From contig VXAZ01003425.1 in assembly GCA_013399875.1 (NCBI GenBank), positions 1-64,000 of the forward strand: 64,000 bases of DNA. Reading direction: 5' to 3'. This DNA comes from Gymnorhina tibicen (lineage: Eukaryota > Chordata > Aves > Passeriformes > Artamidae). This document shows positions 34,920 to 45,280 of this stretch, piece by piece. Both the position numbers and the translations under genes were made by a program. The notes under the pieces are model-generated. The model was given only the letters and a program-made list of their open reading frames with translations, was not told the origin of the DNA and searched no databases. Within the stretch, counting starts at the first letter, position 1; every line of letters starts with the position of its first letter.

Positions 34920-35230
34920 TGTTTTGCTTCAGCCATTGTTTCAGCCATAAGAATGTATACTTATATTAGTATGAACTAACTTTTAGATAAAATTAAATGG
35001 GGACAAAGTGGTTGAAGCAAAGGAAAACTATATTGTTTATTAGTAACAATTCAGTTGAGCCAGGCGTATGTTTTCTTCCTGAGCACTGAATACACACACC
35101 CTCCAACAAAATGGCTACGTTTCATAGCCTTTCCACCGGCCGGGGCAGTCCCTGTCCCCTTCCCCATTGGCTGGGTACTGGGGAACTTAACATTCTCTCT
35201 GGACCTCCTACTTTTCTGTCCCTTCCCCTC
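34920..35230 (-). mobile_element. ERV LTR-like sequence, minus strand (first copy)
   Basis: On the - strand it reads GTACCCAGCCAATGGGGAAG, GGGACAGGGACTG, then AATAAA (35044-35039 region) and ACTTTGTCCCC. It matches in reverse the plus-strand LTR at about 35410-35766. The same sequence recurs 921 bp later. Confidence 0.55.
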
Positions 35231-35409
35231 TTATCCTACTTCCTTTTTAGTCAGGTCTTCAACCCCGCCCTTCTCCCAGCTCAAAGCAATACCCAACAAA
35301 CCAACCGGAACAAATCCAAACCACAAACAGCAACACATAGAACCAACAACTTCCATTCCTTAACTTAATAATCTTTTGGCTTCAGCAAAATATCAAGTCA
35401 TCTCTCACA

Positions 35410-35766
35410 CTTATGTCATACAGGCAAAGATGTACCTAGCACGAGCCTAGGCTGCTTGAGGGGGGGGTGGGAAGGAAAAGGGGAGTTAACCAATGCTTGT
35501 TACTTAGTGGGATAGAAATGGGAGGGGAAGGGAGGTGTCAGCTTGAGCACTGTAGGCAATCAGAAAGAATGTGAGTTCTAAGTACCCAGCCAACAGGAAA
35601 AAGGGACAGGGACCCCACCAGCTGAGGAACGGTATAAAAGTTTGTGCATTTTAGAGAGCGGTGCCTCCTCAGTGAGATGCACCTGACTCATTTATATCCA
35701 TAAATAAGCGTTGCTTTGATGACTTTGTCCTCTTTCAACATTATCAGCAAGAGAGTATTTCTCACA
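35410..35766 (+). mobile_element. ERV LTR, plus strand (first copy)
   Basis: GTACCCAGCCAACAGGAAAA, GGGACAGGGACCCCACC, TATA box at 35633-35638, ACTTTGTCCTC and the end ATTTCTCACA. Homologous to the inverted copy just upstream. The start is approximate. Repeats at +921. Confidence 0.6.
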
Positions 35767-35842
35767 AGGATCAAGAGAGGAAGTTGTGACCTGGACTGAC
35801 AAGCAAAGGGGTCAGGCTGATGTGGACAGGAGAAACCCCCTG

Positions 35843-35843
35843 N
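35843..35843. other. Single-N contig join
   Basis: Lies exactly between the two identical 920-bp blocks. Confidence 0.95.
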
Positions 35844-36763
35844 TTTGCTTCAGCCATTGTTTCAGCCATAAGAATGTATACTTATATTAGTATGAACTAA
35901 CTTTTAGATAAAATTAAATGGGGACAAAGTGGTTGAAGCAAAGGAAAACTATATTGTTTATTAGTAACAATTCAGTTGAGCCAGGCGTATGTTTTCTTCC
36001 TGAGCACTGAATACACACACCCTCCAACAAAATGGCTACGTTTCATAGCCTTTCCACCGGCCGGGGCAGTCCCTGTCCCCTTCCCCATTGGCTGGGTACT
36101 GGGGAACTTAACATTCTCTCTGGACCTCCTACTTTTCTGTCCCTTCCCCTCTTATCCTACTTCCTTTTTAGTCAGGTCTTCAACCCCGCCCTTCTCCCAG
36201 CTCAAAGCAATACCCAACAAACCAACCGGAACAAATCCAAACCACAAACAGCAACACATAGAACCAACAACTTCCATTCCTTAACTTAATAATCTTTTGG
36301 CTTCAGCAAAATATCAAGTCATCTCTCACACTTATGTCATACAGGCAAAGATGTACCTAGCACGAGCCTAGGCTGCTTGAGGGGGGGGTGGGAAGGAAAA
36401 GGGGAGTTAACCAATGCTTGTTACTTAGTGGGATAGAAATGGGAGGGGAAGGGAGGTGTCAGCTTGAGCACTGTAGGCAATCAGAAAGAATGTGAGTTCT
36501 AAGTACCCAGCCAACAGGAAAAAGGGACAGGGACCCCACCAGCTGAGGAACGGTATAAAAGTTTGTGCATTTTAGAGAGCGGTGCCTCCTCAGTGAGATG
36601 CACCTGACTCATTTATATCCATAAATAAGCGTTGCTTTGATGACTTTGTCCTCTTTCAACATTATCAGCAAGAGAGTATTTCTCACAAGGATCAAGAGAG
36701 GAAGTTGTGACCTGGACTGACAAGCAAAGGGGTCAGGCTGATGTGGACAGGAGAAACCCCCTG

Positions 36764-38862
36764 CCAGCAAAACAGGGCAGAAGGGGGCCTGGCCCACATA
36801 AACAAGGATGTGCAAAGAGGACTTTGTGCATTATGGTGGAAGTTCTCACACCTTTTACACAAGATCATCATAACTGGGTGCCTCTCTACATGTATGGAGC
36901 ATGTAGTCACTACAGACTTCACCTGACTGCCATGGCTTTTCAAATACAGAGGATGAGGATCTTGAGATGCAACTCATTAGGTCCCAGGATTTGTGGATAT
37001 TCAAAATCAAAGCTCATCTGCAAAAGCTGGAGTTTGTTAATCTGCAGGGATAACAGCCTTTTGTAGGGCTATTCTTGACGTAATGCCAGAAATGGTTTTA
37101 TCCATGTGTAGAAGGTTATGTTGTGGATTTTTTCTGTCTAGGTAAAAAATCAATATGAGAAGGAAAATGAGAACACAAGGCTCTGTTAACTTCACAATGA
37201 CAAGTGAATTTTTTCTTGTAGGAGGCTTATTTGCTTGCTAAAATTGTATTTCTGGGTGGCAGAGTGGGAAGGCACTGCTGGATACCTAGAGATGAAATGG
37301 TAACTTCAACTCGGCTGCCCCTTGGTAGCATAAGACAGTTAGTGTAAGGAAGTTACGAGCATTGCTTTGTCCCTTTGTAGAAAAATGCAGCTAATGGCGA
37401 ATGCTATGAGTTTGAAACAAAGCTTTGGAGGTCACAGGCAGGAGAAAGAGCTTGTCTGAGATTCAAGGATGCAGTGCTTCAGCCAAAGGTGGTGCACAAT
37501 AATCCCTATATTTGAAGTTATGTGTAAGGGTGAAATAAATGAAGAATGGAAGAATTGTATTCCCCCTTTAGGAGTGGGATAGACCCTATGCTGACTATGT
37601 GTATAAGTAACAGAGGTGAAAAGGCAAGATGGAGAAATTCCTAACCGTCTCAGTCTCTAAACTGCCAAATGCTCTGGCACATAAGAAAATTATATCCGGA
37701 AACTAAAAATCAAGGAGAATCTATGTACATAGTGGTCCATATACATATGTAATAAAGAACCCCACTGGGGGGAAATTAGTCAGAAAAACCTGCTTAAATT
37801 GTTACCTGGGGAAGATTCCTTAATGACTGTTAAGATAACCCTACTGTCCACAATTACACTGTAGTTAGCAACCCTTGGTTTAAGGCCTCCACCAGAGGCC
37901 AGTATATTACCATTTAACTACTGGCACTTTAACTAGCCAGTAAAAATATTGTCTGAGCAAAGTTGAAACTGGGACAGCTTTTACTTCTTGTCATTAGACT
38001 AACTCATTCACTTGCAAATGAACTGCTTTTAGATTGCAGGGTTCTGGTTGTTATTTTTTACCCACAGAGATATTACATAGAATATTGATTTTAGAGATTT
38101 GCATTATAATTACCAGACAACTGATCTTTTCTTAATATTAAAAGAGCTGGTAAGATTTTCACTTTTGAAGTGAACCTCCTTATTTCATCCTCCCTCTTAC
38201 CCTGCTTTTGATTCACATCTCTGACTGGATGAAATGGATCCTTCCTGGTAGAACTAAATGGGAAGAAATGTTCAAAAGATCATGTAATGCACTCCAGCTG
38301 CTGACAGCTGTTTGCTCTATTCGAGTTACTGTAGAAAAAACTCAGAGCAAAATCCTCTCAAATGTGCAGAACTAGAGATTTCCCTACACTACTCCCCTAC
38401 TTTGCTCCCATCAGAGAATGTAGGAGCGACATCCTAACACATTTTTGAAAATATCTCTATTTGGCTTTGTTTTAATAATAGTGAAATTTGGACTTTTATT
38501 TGAGTCTAAACCCCGAAGTAGAAAGTGTTTCCAGTTTTAAGGTCTTATATTTCTGTCCGCAAAACAGCAACATCAGGATTGTCAGATTTTATGAACAGAG
38601 TATAACAATACAAAACAATGCATCCAGAGATAGTCAAAAAGTAATCCATTGTCTTAAAAGAGTTAGCTGATGGTCTGCTGAGACAGAAAAAACTCAGCAT
38701 TTCTGTCAATGAACATGCAGGTCTGCTTGTGAAAGCTTTCAAGGACTCAAACACAGAGGGTCATCTCCACAGGACTTGGTATTTTTTGGCCAAGGAGCCT
38801 TGACTAGTTGCAGAGAAAGGGCAGAAGATTGTGATTGCCATAGATGCAGGCACATCTGAAAT
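36764..38862. other. Intergenic DNA
   Basis: No gene recognised. The first few hundred bases may be ERV internal sequence following the plus-strand LTR, but no retroviral motif is visible. Confidence 0.45.
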
Positions 38863-38963
38863 TACTTTTCACCAATTATTCTTATTATAGAGGAATATCT
38901 ATTTGTGCTTTCCGAATGCACAAATAGATACTCCTCTATAATAAGAATAATTGGTGAAAAGTA
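38863..38963. repeat. Near-perfect inverted repeat, 46-bp arms, 9-nt loop
   Basis: Left arm 38863-38908 and right arm 38918-38963 are reverse complements with one mismatch (A/G). The loop at 38909-38917 is TTTCCGAAT. The arms begin TACTTTTCACCAATTATTC. No coding content, no TA target duplication evident. Confidence 0.97.
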
Positions 38964-39254
38964 AATTTATTGTTTTCTTTTACATAAAGTTAATCTCATT
39001 TGCAAGAAGGTGTGACTTTTACTTTTTTATATGCATGTTAAAAAAAAAAATCATTCTGAAATGGTGGCATTCCAAAGAATCCCAAACACTACTGTGCAAG
39101 GCACAATTTAATGATTAAGGCCTTTCTCTGGAACTTATAATTGCCAAAGTATTGTAAAATTTTTTTCCCCAAAAAGCCTATTCTGGTAACAATTCTCTCA
39201 TGGCTATCAGCTTACTTATTTTACAAGGAATTAGTTCATGGTGTTTTAAGCAAG

Positions 39255-39999
39255 TGTACTAGTTTGAAAGCAAACTAGTGAGAGAGTCCAAGTCAGAAAT
39301 ACAATTTAATAGGAAAAATAAAATAAATGCAGTAGCGCAAAAAACCAGCCCACAGACAAGGTCAGAGCACAAACCTGACCCCCTGATAATCAGGGGGTTG
39401 GTAACAGTCCAATTAGATGGTGGCTGTAGTCTTCCTGGAGTGATGGTTCTGTTGAAGGGTCTGGTCTTCCTCTGAAGGTCCAGCAGTGTTGTAGAAGGGT
39501 CTGGTCTTCCTCGGAAAATCCAGTGGTGTAGATCTTGTCCTCTGGGATCCCAGTAGGTAAGTCTGCCTCTGCTGTTCCAGGCCCCAGATTTTTATCCTGG
39601 TGGGAATGCTTGGTTCCTTCCCCCTGGGTGGAGCATCTCACAATGGGATGGTGAGTCATGGGGCAAGGCACTGATGGCCCATTAACAGGAAGATAGTCCA
39701 GAGGGAGGAGGCAAGGAACATTGCTACACCTGGTCTCAACAGCTCATGGTAATAGAATACATTGTAACCCAGGACAGCAAGCTAGGGAGTGATGACTGGC
39801 AGCACCTGGAGGAGCAAGAACTAGATGAAGGCAGGTCATGCCAAACTACTGGCACTACAAAGGTCAGAAATAAGGGATTAGAGATGGCATCACATATAGT
39901 GATGTACATGACTTTTTATCTTGATCTACCCACAAGAGTTTGCCACCACTGAGATGCCTCTACAGACAGATAGGGTTACAGAAAGTTATCCCTCTAACA
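39255..39999 (-). mobile_element. ERVK-type LTR, minus strand, about 745 bp
   Basis: Read on the - strand it starts TGTTAGAGGGATAACTTTCT and ends TTTGCTTTCAAACTAGTACA. It is preceded (40000-40012, - strand) by AAAGGTGGGGTA, a good polypurine tract, so it is the 3' LTR of a minus-strand ERV. An internal near-duplication of GAAGGGTCTGGTCTTCCTC occurs at about 39454 and 39496. Confidence 0.75.
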
Positions 40000-41450
40000 T
40001 ACCCCACCTTTAGAAAGTGGGAGTGGTTTCAATCCTAATACATTCTTTGAAGGCAGGTCTCATATACTTCCAAGACAGCTGAGCATTTTTCCAGAGAAAG
40101 AATAGCAACCTGCACTTTTATCACTGCCAGATAAAAATGGTAAGCCCAGTAGGGTAACTATTACAGTCTCCCAAGTAAGCAAGAAACTTTTGTTTGCACA
40201 TCTGCTTCACACAGTTTGGAGTGAAGACTCAAACAAACACCTGTCTCTTACTTTCTAGTCAAATACATTAACAATATGGCTGCAGAGTATTTAAGGGTTT
40301 TGCCAGCCTAAGATGTTGAAACTGTTTTGCTTTCTGTAAAACACTTGCATGGTAATGGCAGCAAAGGACACATCCAAGAAGAGCCTGAAAGATAAAATAA
40401 TCCAGTTAGAAAATGCAGCACTTGTTCCTCTGCACACTTGCTATATACTTCATAACACTCACCAGAAAATGTAAACAGTCTGGGATTTAAAGATTAAAAT
40501 TAAGATTAGAAGCATTACCACTACGACCTTACCCACTTGGTCTTTCCTCTTTATCCTCTGACTTCAATTTCTTCATTTCTCTTTTCCGTCCTTCCCCTGA
40601 CCCACACAGAGCTGCTTTGGGAGAAGGGGTCAGTACAGCAAGGATGGGGTGGTTTTGTTGCCTTCTTCAGTTCTACTTTCAAGAGAATCAAACATTGAAG
40701 GTTTCGGACTACAGGCAAGGTCTAGGTCTGGTGTGAGGCTTTCCCAGGCCAAGTCATCTCCATCAGTCAGGTCTGGAAGACAGGGAGCTGTGTAGGAACT
40801 GCTGGATCAAGTAGCTTGTCTCTAGTGAACATAGGTTGTCCCTGGGTATGAATGAAGGCTGGAATTTAAAATGTACCCATCAGGTCTGGACTAGTTTAGT
40901 CTGACTTCAGCTATTTAAAATACCGTTTCCCTCTCCTGGACAGTAGCAATAGGCATTTCCAGAAGATAATTCAATCCAATCTACAATGTTGCCACTCACC
41001 CCACTGACTACAGAGGCAGCTCACACGTTTAGTTTGCTGACTTTAGGTGAAATACCTCTCAAGTGTTGAAGTATGCCTCCAGTCTCTTTTGAGGCACCTA
41101 AGACTTCTGGGCCTAAGCCTGGATAAAGCTATCCCCCTGTAGCACCACAAAATGGTGTTTATTTGATAATAGCTCCCAGGTGTTACTCTCACAAGATGTG
41201 AAAGACCAAGGCAGAAGAGGAATTTCAACTTGCCTCTCCCAAACTCCAGCAGAATGCTCACCACCACTAAACAACTCCACCATCACCTGTGCCAAACAGA
41301 GTGAGCAAGTCAAGTACCTGCCCAAAAAGTCCTGCAAGTAAACCAGGCAGATGACCAACATGTGAATCTGGCTGGGGTGCAGGTACAATCCTCAAGACTG
41401 CTTTAGTTTTCTCTGTTCAGCAGCAAAATACAGATTCTTTAAGGGGGCTT
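40000..41450 (-). pseudogene. Decayed ERV internal region, minus strand
   Basis: Lies on the 5' side of the minus-strand LTR. Broken minus-strand frames, including a hydrophobic Val/Leu/Ile-rich stretch near 40490-40530 like a membrane segment and ORFs at 41043-41388. No polymerase motif seen. The right-hand end is not defined; no 5' LTR found. Confidence 0.45.
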
Positions 41451-44400
41451 ACTGGACTAAGAAGAGAAGTAGAGATCCTAGAGAAACATCTGGATTCAAG
41501 TTGGAAAGGCTTTACTGTGTGTCTGTTTTGGATTTAGTAATTCACACACAAATGAGACATACAAAACTTTTGTAGACCCAGCCCTCAGCACATGCTAGAA
41601 TCAACGACATGTACATATTTTGTGCACTAAAAGGAGTACTATTCTATTGTTACAGTGTAGATGTTAAGTGGAAATTAAGGTTTAAAACCAGTGTAAAGTA
41701 ATTTCTAGAAATAAGTTACTGGCACTCCCCATATGACACACTTTTTTATATCTACTTAATGAGTTCTGATACATAACCCTGCACAAAGACTAATCAATCT
41801 TACTGTTCACAGTTAATTTACTAACAGCAGCTTTTAATGTCAACAAAGTTTAGTTTACAAACATAAAGAATTCTGAATCAGATCAGATGCAATTGTTTTA
41901 CATCAGCATCACAAATTTACCTGCATACTTGTAATTGATCTGTGGCTATGTTGCTCTCCATAACAAGATAATTAAAGAGAATGATAAAATCTAACAGACA
42001 ACACAATCCTTGTTTTGAATATAGTTGAAGAGAAGTAGCAGCATAATACAGAGAATGCTTATCTTGTAAAAAACACAGAATACCTGCTAAAAAAAAGGAA
42101 TCATTACTAGTCCTGTTTGGACATTGTACAGATAGCAGTCTTCAATAGCTGGAACAGGGAAAGACAGAAAAGACTTTATATAAGGCAAGACATAGATGGG
42201 CATGAAATAACCAAAGCATGAAAATTTCAGTGTAAAACACTATAGCTGCATTTACATGAAGAAAATGAATGCAAGATTTTAAACTGCTGTGTGTCTCTTC
42301 TCAGAAGAGAAGAAAGCCGTGAGACTCCTGGGCTTTTTTTCAAAACATGTCCACTAATGAAACTCTCATTAGGCAGTACAAGCTTGCAACATTGCTTGCT
42401 TCACTTTGGAGTGTATATAAATAAACAGTCACTTGCACAGCCTCAAAATTCATCAAACAAAAGCATGGTAGCCATAATGCTAAAGTAAGAGAATGTAAAT
42501 AACTGGTGATCTAGTTTCTGGCAGTACGGCAGCAGTCTGAAAAGGAAATGCAATACTGAAGGTCTGTAAGTTGACCATAAGAACAAAAGGTTGTACTCTC
42601 AGGTTGTGTTCCACTTAACAGAGGCTCTATGCAGATTTTTCTTCCAGACAGGTTTTCCAGGAAGAAAAAAAGAATTTTTGCTTTGACAGGCAATTGAGCC
42701 TACTATTTCTTTTAATAATATCCTTGTTTAGGAGCCTTCTGTACACACAAAATAAGAGATTAGGCATACAGTCTCTGCCAGTCCTGCAACATACTTACTA
42801 ACAAAGTTGTCAGACTCCACAACTACAGAGAACTATCATCATCTGTTGTTAGAAGCTCTGTTAGCGTATGGCTAGGAGTGCTTTAGAAGATACTTTAAAA
42901 ACCCTTTTGAGTGAGCCACTAATAACCAAGGCTAGCCTAAGACAAAGGCCAACAACAGACAGCACCATTAATGGCTGACTGGTTTCTGCATTAAAATACC
43001 GATGGTCACATTACACAGACTTCTGCAGAGCTTGTGGTGTTAAGACTGACACCTGTGAGAGTAAGCTCCTACAGGTATGACAGCTGCCTTCTGTGTACTG
43101 TACACATATACATATTTAAAGCTCCTTTTGCCTTCTACAGCAGTTTCCACGACTCATTTCACTGATACATCTACCAGATAAGATTATTTCTCACACACCT
43201 CAACTTTTAGCTGTAATATAAGCTTAGCGAAGCAACATTCAAAGTTGTGATTAGGTGTATTAGGTCTATATTTCTTGGTATGTATCTGTCATAAATTCTT
43301 TTAAGTTTTGGCACTTTCACTTTATCTTCACACTGTGCGATTAGTCTTGAAGCTGAAATACTCCATATATACTTAGCAAATCACCTTGTTACACTAAGTT
43401 CTGTAATCTTATGGACTCTTCTGTGTAGTTTATTCAAATTTCACCATCTCTTCCTTAGTTTTACAGAAAATAATTTTCTGTTCCAGGGTTCTTCTGATCT
43501 GAGAGTTCTCCAATAACTTGTAAAGAGGATTTTAATAATGCCTCTCAGAAGGGATGCAGCAGTAACACAGATCACTGTGTTCTTGTAAGTATCTCTGCAA
43601 ACACTACAAAGGAACTGTACAACTGGGATCCTGAGGGAATGGTTACTGATCTCAGTTTTCCATACACTGTCTTTTCAATAAACTGGCCTGGTTTGCAGCT
43701 GCTGGTCATAAATTTACACATCTTATTTAGCAGAGGGAAACAAGCATCTGCAAGAAGTATAACAATTGTATTCAGCACATTCCTATCCAATGTCCTATCC
43801 ATCCTATTTGGCTGGGAGACAAACTGAGATTTTATTTACAGATTACCTGCCCAGTACATGGTCTACATCCCCAATTTCTGTGCACCCCAGCAGGGGTCAC
43901 TTACACCACCTTACTGACATTCCTCAGCAGGAGGGGCAACAATTCTTCTATTACAATAATTTAAAATATTTACATGCTGCACAGCCACTCTTTTACATAC
44001 ACACATATACTTCCTGGTATACACATCTAAAACATTTTGCAGAGACCGACACATTGTGGGGTTTCCAAGCATGAAAAAATCTATAGCCTTGTATAACACA
44101 GACAATTGGAGGGCCAGTGGAGAAGAAAAAAAAAAGAAAAGTGTTCCCTCTCAGTTTAAGCTCTCTCCGCTCCCTCCAGAGACCATTCACTAGCTTCAAA
44201 ATATCCACATTTGACATTAACTAAAGCTCTCTTGGAAAAACCCACAAGTTAATATAACACAGTTAAAAAAACATGTTAAACCAAGTAGTACTTAGAGAGA
44301 GCACTGAGTATTTCATATGTAATACATAGTTACTCAGAAACACACTTAAATATTTAATATGTAAAAAATAAAGTGCTTTCTATCAGGTCCCAACGTAGGG

Positions 44401-44611
44401 ACATTATAAAACATTTGAACAACTGTAAAACAAATAGGTACATAGAATACTGAATCAAACATACATGAAAACAGTTAACATCCAATCTGGTGGATGCCCC
44501 AGGACAAAACATCCCCTCATATACATGGTATATACATTTATATTCATCTTTACTCAATATATTATGACAATATATATTTCAAAATTTTGTTACAGTCCAA
44601 AAAAAAGAATC
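41451..44611 (-). promoter_or_regulatory. RGMB: RGMB 3' UTR and 3' flank
   Basis: Downstream of the RGMB stop on the - strand. A candidate AATAAA on that strand is at 43836-43831, which would give a 3' UTR of about 0.8 kb; further TTTATT hexamers on the + strand (for example near 43428) allow longer forms. No other gene recognised. The exact transcript end cannot be seen. Confidence 0.45.
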
Positions 44612-45280
44612 CTACAAATACGCAACAAGGATCAAGCACACAAGTCCAAGACTGACAAAGAATTTGCTATCTCTGCCCACACCACCACCTCCACTCCTGG
44701 GAAAGATATGCCAGTGCTCTTTGCTGGGATGCAGTGCCTCCACATCCTGCAAGGCACTGTGAGCAGCAGCTGTGAAGTTGGCATCGCCAGTGGTAAGTAG
44801 ATCAAATACACACGAGTAAAAATAGATGTCCTTCACAAGCATCTTCTCATGGCATTTCGTGGTAGCTGTTTCCAGTGTGTACCCTGATTGGGGATGAGCC
44901 ACAGCACCCCAAGGAAGCCGCTTTCCTGCCACAGGCAATGGCAAATGGCCGCTCTGATCAATACGTTCACCAGAAGGGCAGCCGTTCAGGCACAGCTGCA
45001 GATCCTGGCTCTCCTCATAGGCCATGACCAACTCCTGGGGCATGCGAATGGCCAGGGTCAGGTAGTGTCCAAGCTGATGGATATACACTGTGGTCCCTAT
45101 GTACCTAGCATGCATCTCGATGTATTTGCCACTGACTTTCTCCACGATGTGCAAGCTCCTGGTGTTCCCATCTCCTCCACTTGTTGTACCATCAACAAAA
45201 GCTGCAGGCAAGTCATCAGCCACTGCTTGATATACTTTCTGATCTGTACAGTCTTGGTATGATTTGAAGATAATAGTTAT
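44612..45280 (-). CDS. RGMB: RGMB coding exon 3 (last), with stop
   Basis: [20 protein letters not shown] to [13 protein letters not shown], stop TAG at 44614-44612. Acceptor CCCCCACAG. The ORF from an internal Met (45223) is only the downstream part of this exon. Confidence 0.97.
   Translation of the reverse strand: MTIIFKSYQDCTDQKVYQAVADDLPAAFVDGTTSGGDGNTRSLHIVEKVSGKYIEMHARYIGTTVYIHQLGHYLTLAIRMPQELVMAYEESQDLQLCLNGCPSGERIDQSGHLPLPVAGKRLPWGAVAHPQSGYTLETATTKCHEKMLVKDIYFYSCVFDLLTTGDANFTAAAHSALQDVEALHPSKEHWHIFPRSGGGGVGRDSKFFVSLGLVCLILVAYL

Larger units (their letters stand above)
34923..36763. repeat. 920-bp block present twice, separated by one N
   Basis: 34923-35842 and 35844-36763 appear identical over the parts compared, including both internal ORFs (35055/35976 and 35111/36032, offset exactly 921). 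The single N at 35843 marks a contig join. Most likely an unmerged overlap rather than a biological duplication. Confidence 0.9.

Noticed and set aside
35055..36289. Two identical pairs of ORFs (102 and 85 aa)
   Set aside because: LTR sequence read in two frames, repeated by the probable false duplication; not genes.
44888..45262. 124-aa + strand ORF
   Set aside because: Antisense shadow of RGMB exon 3.
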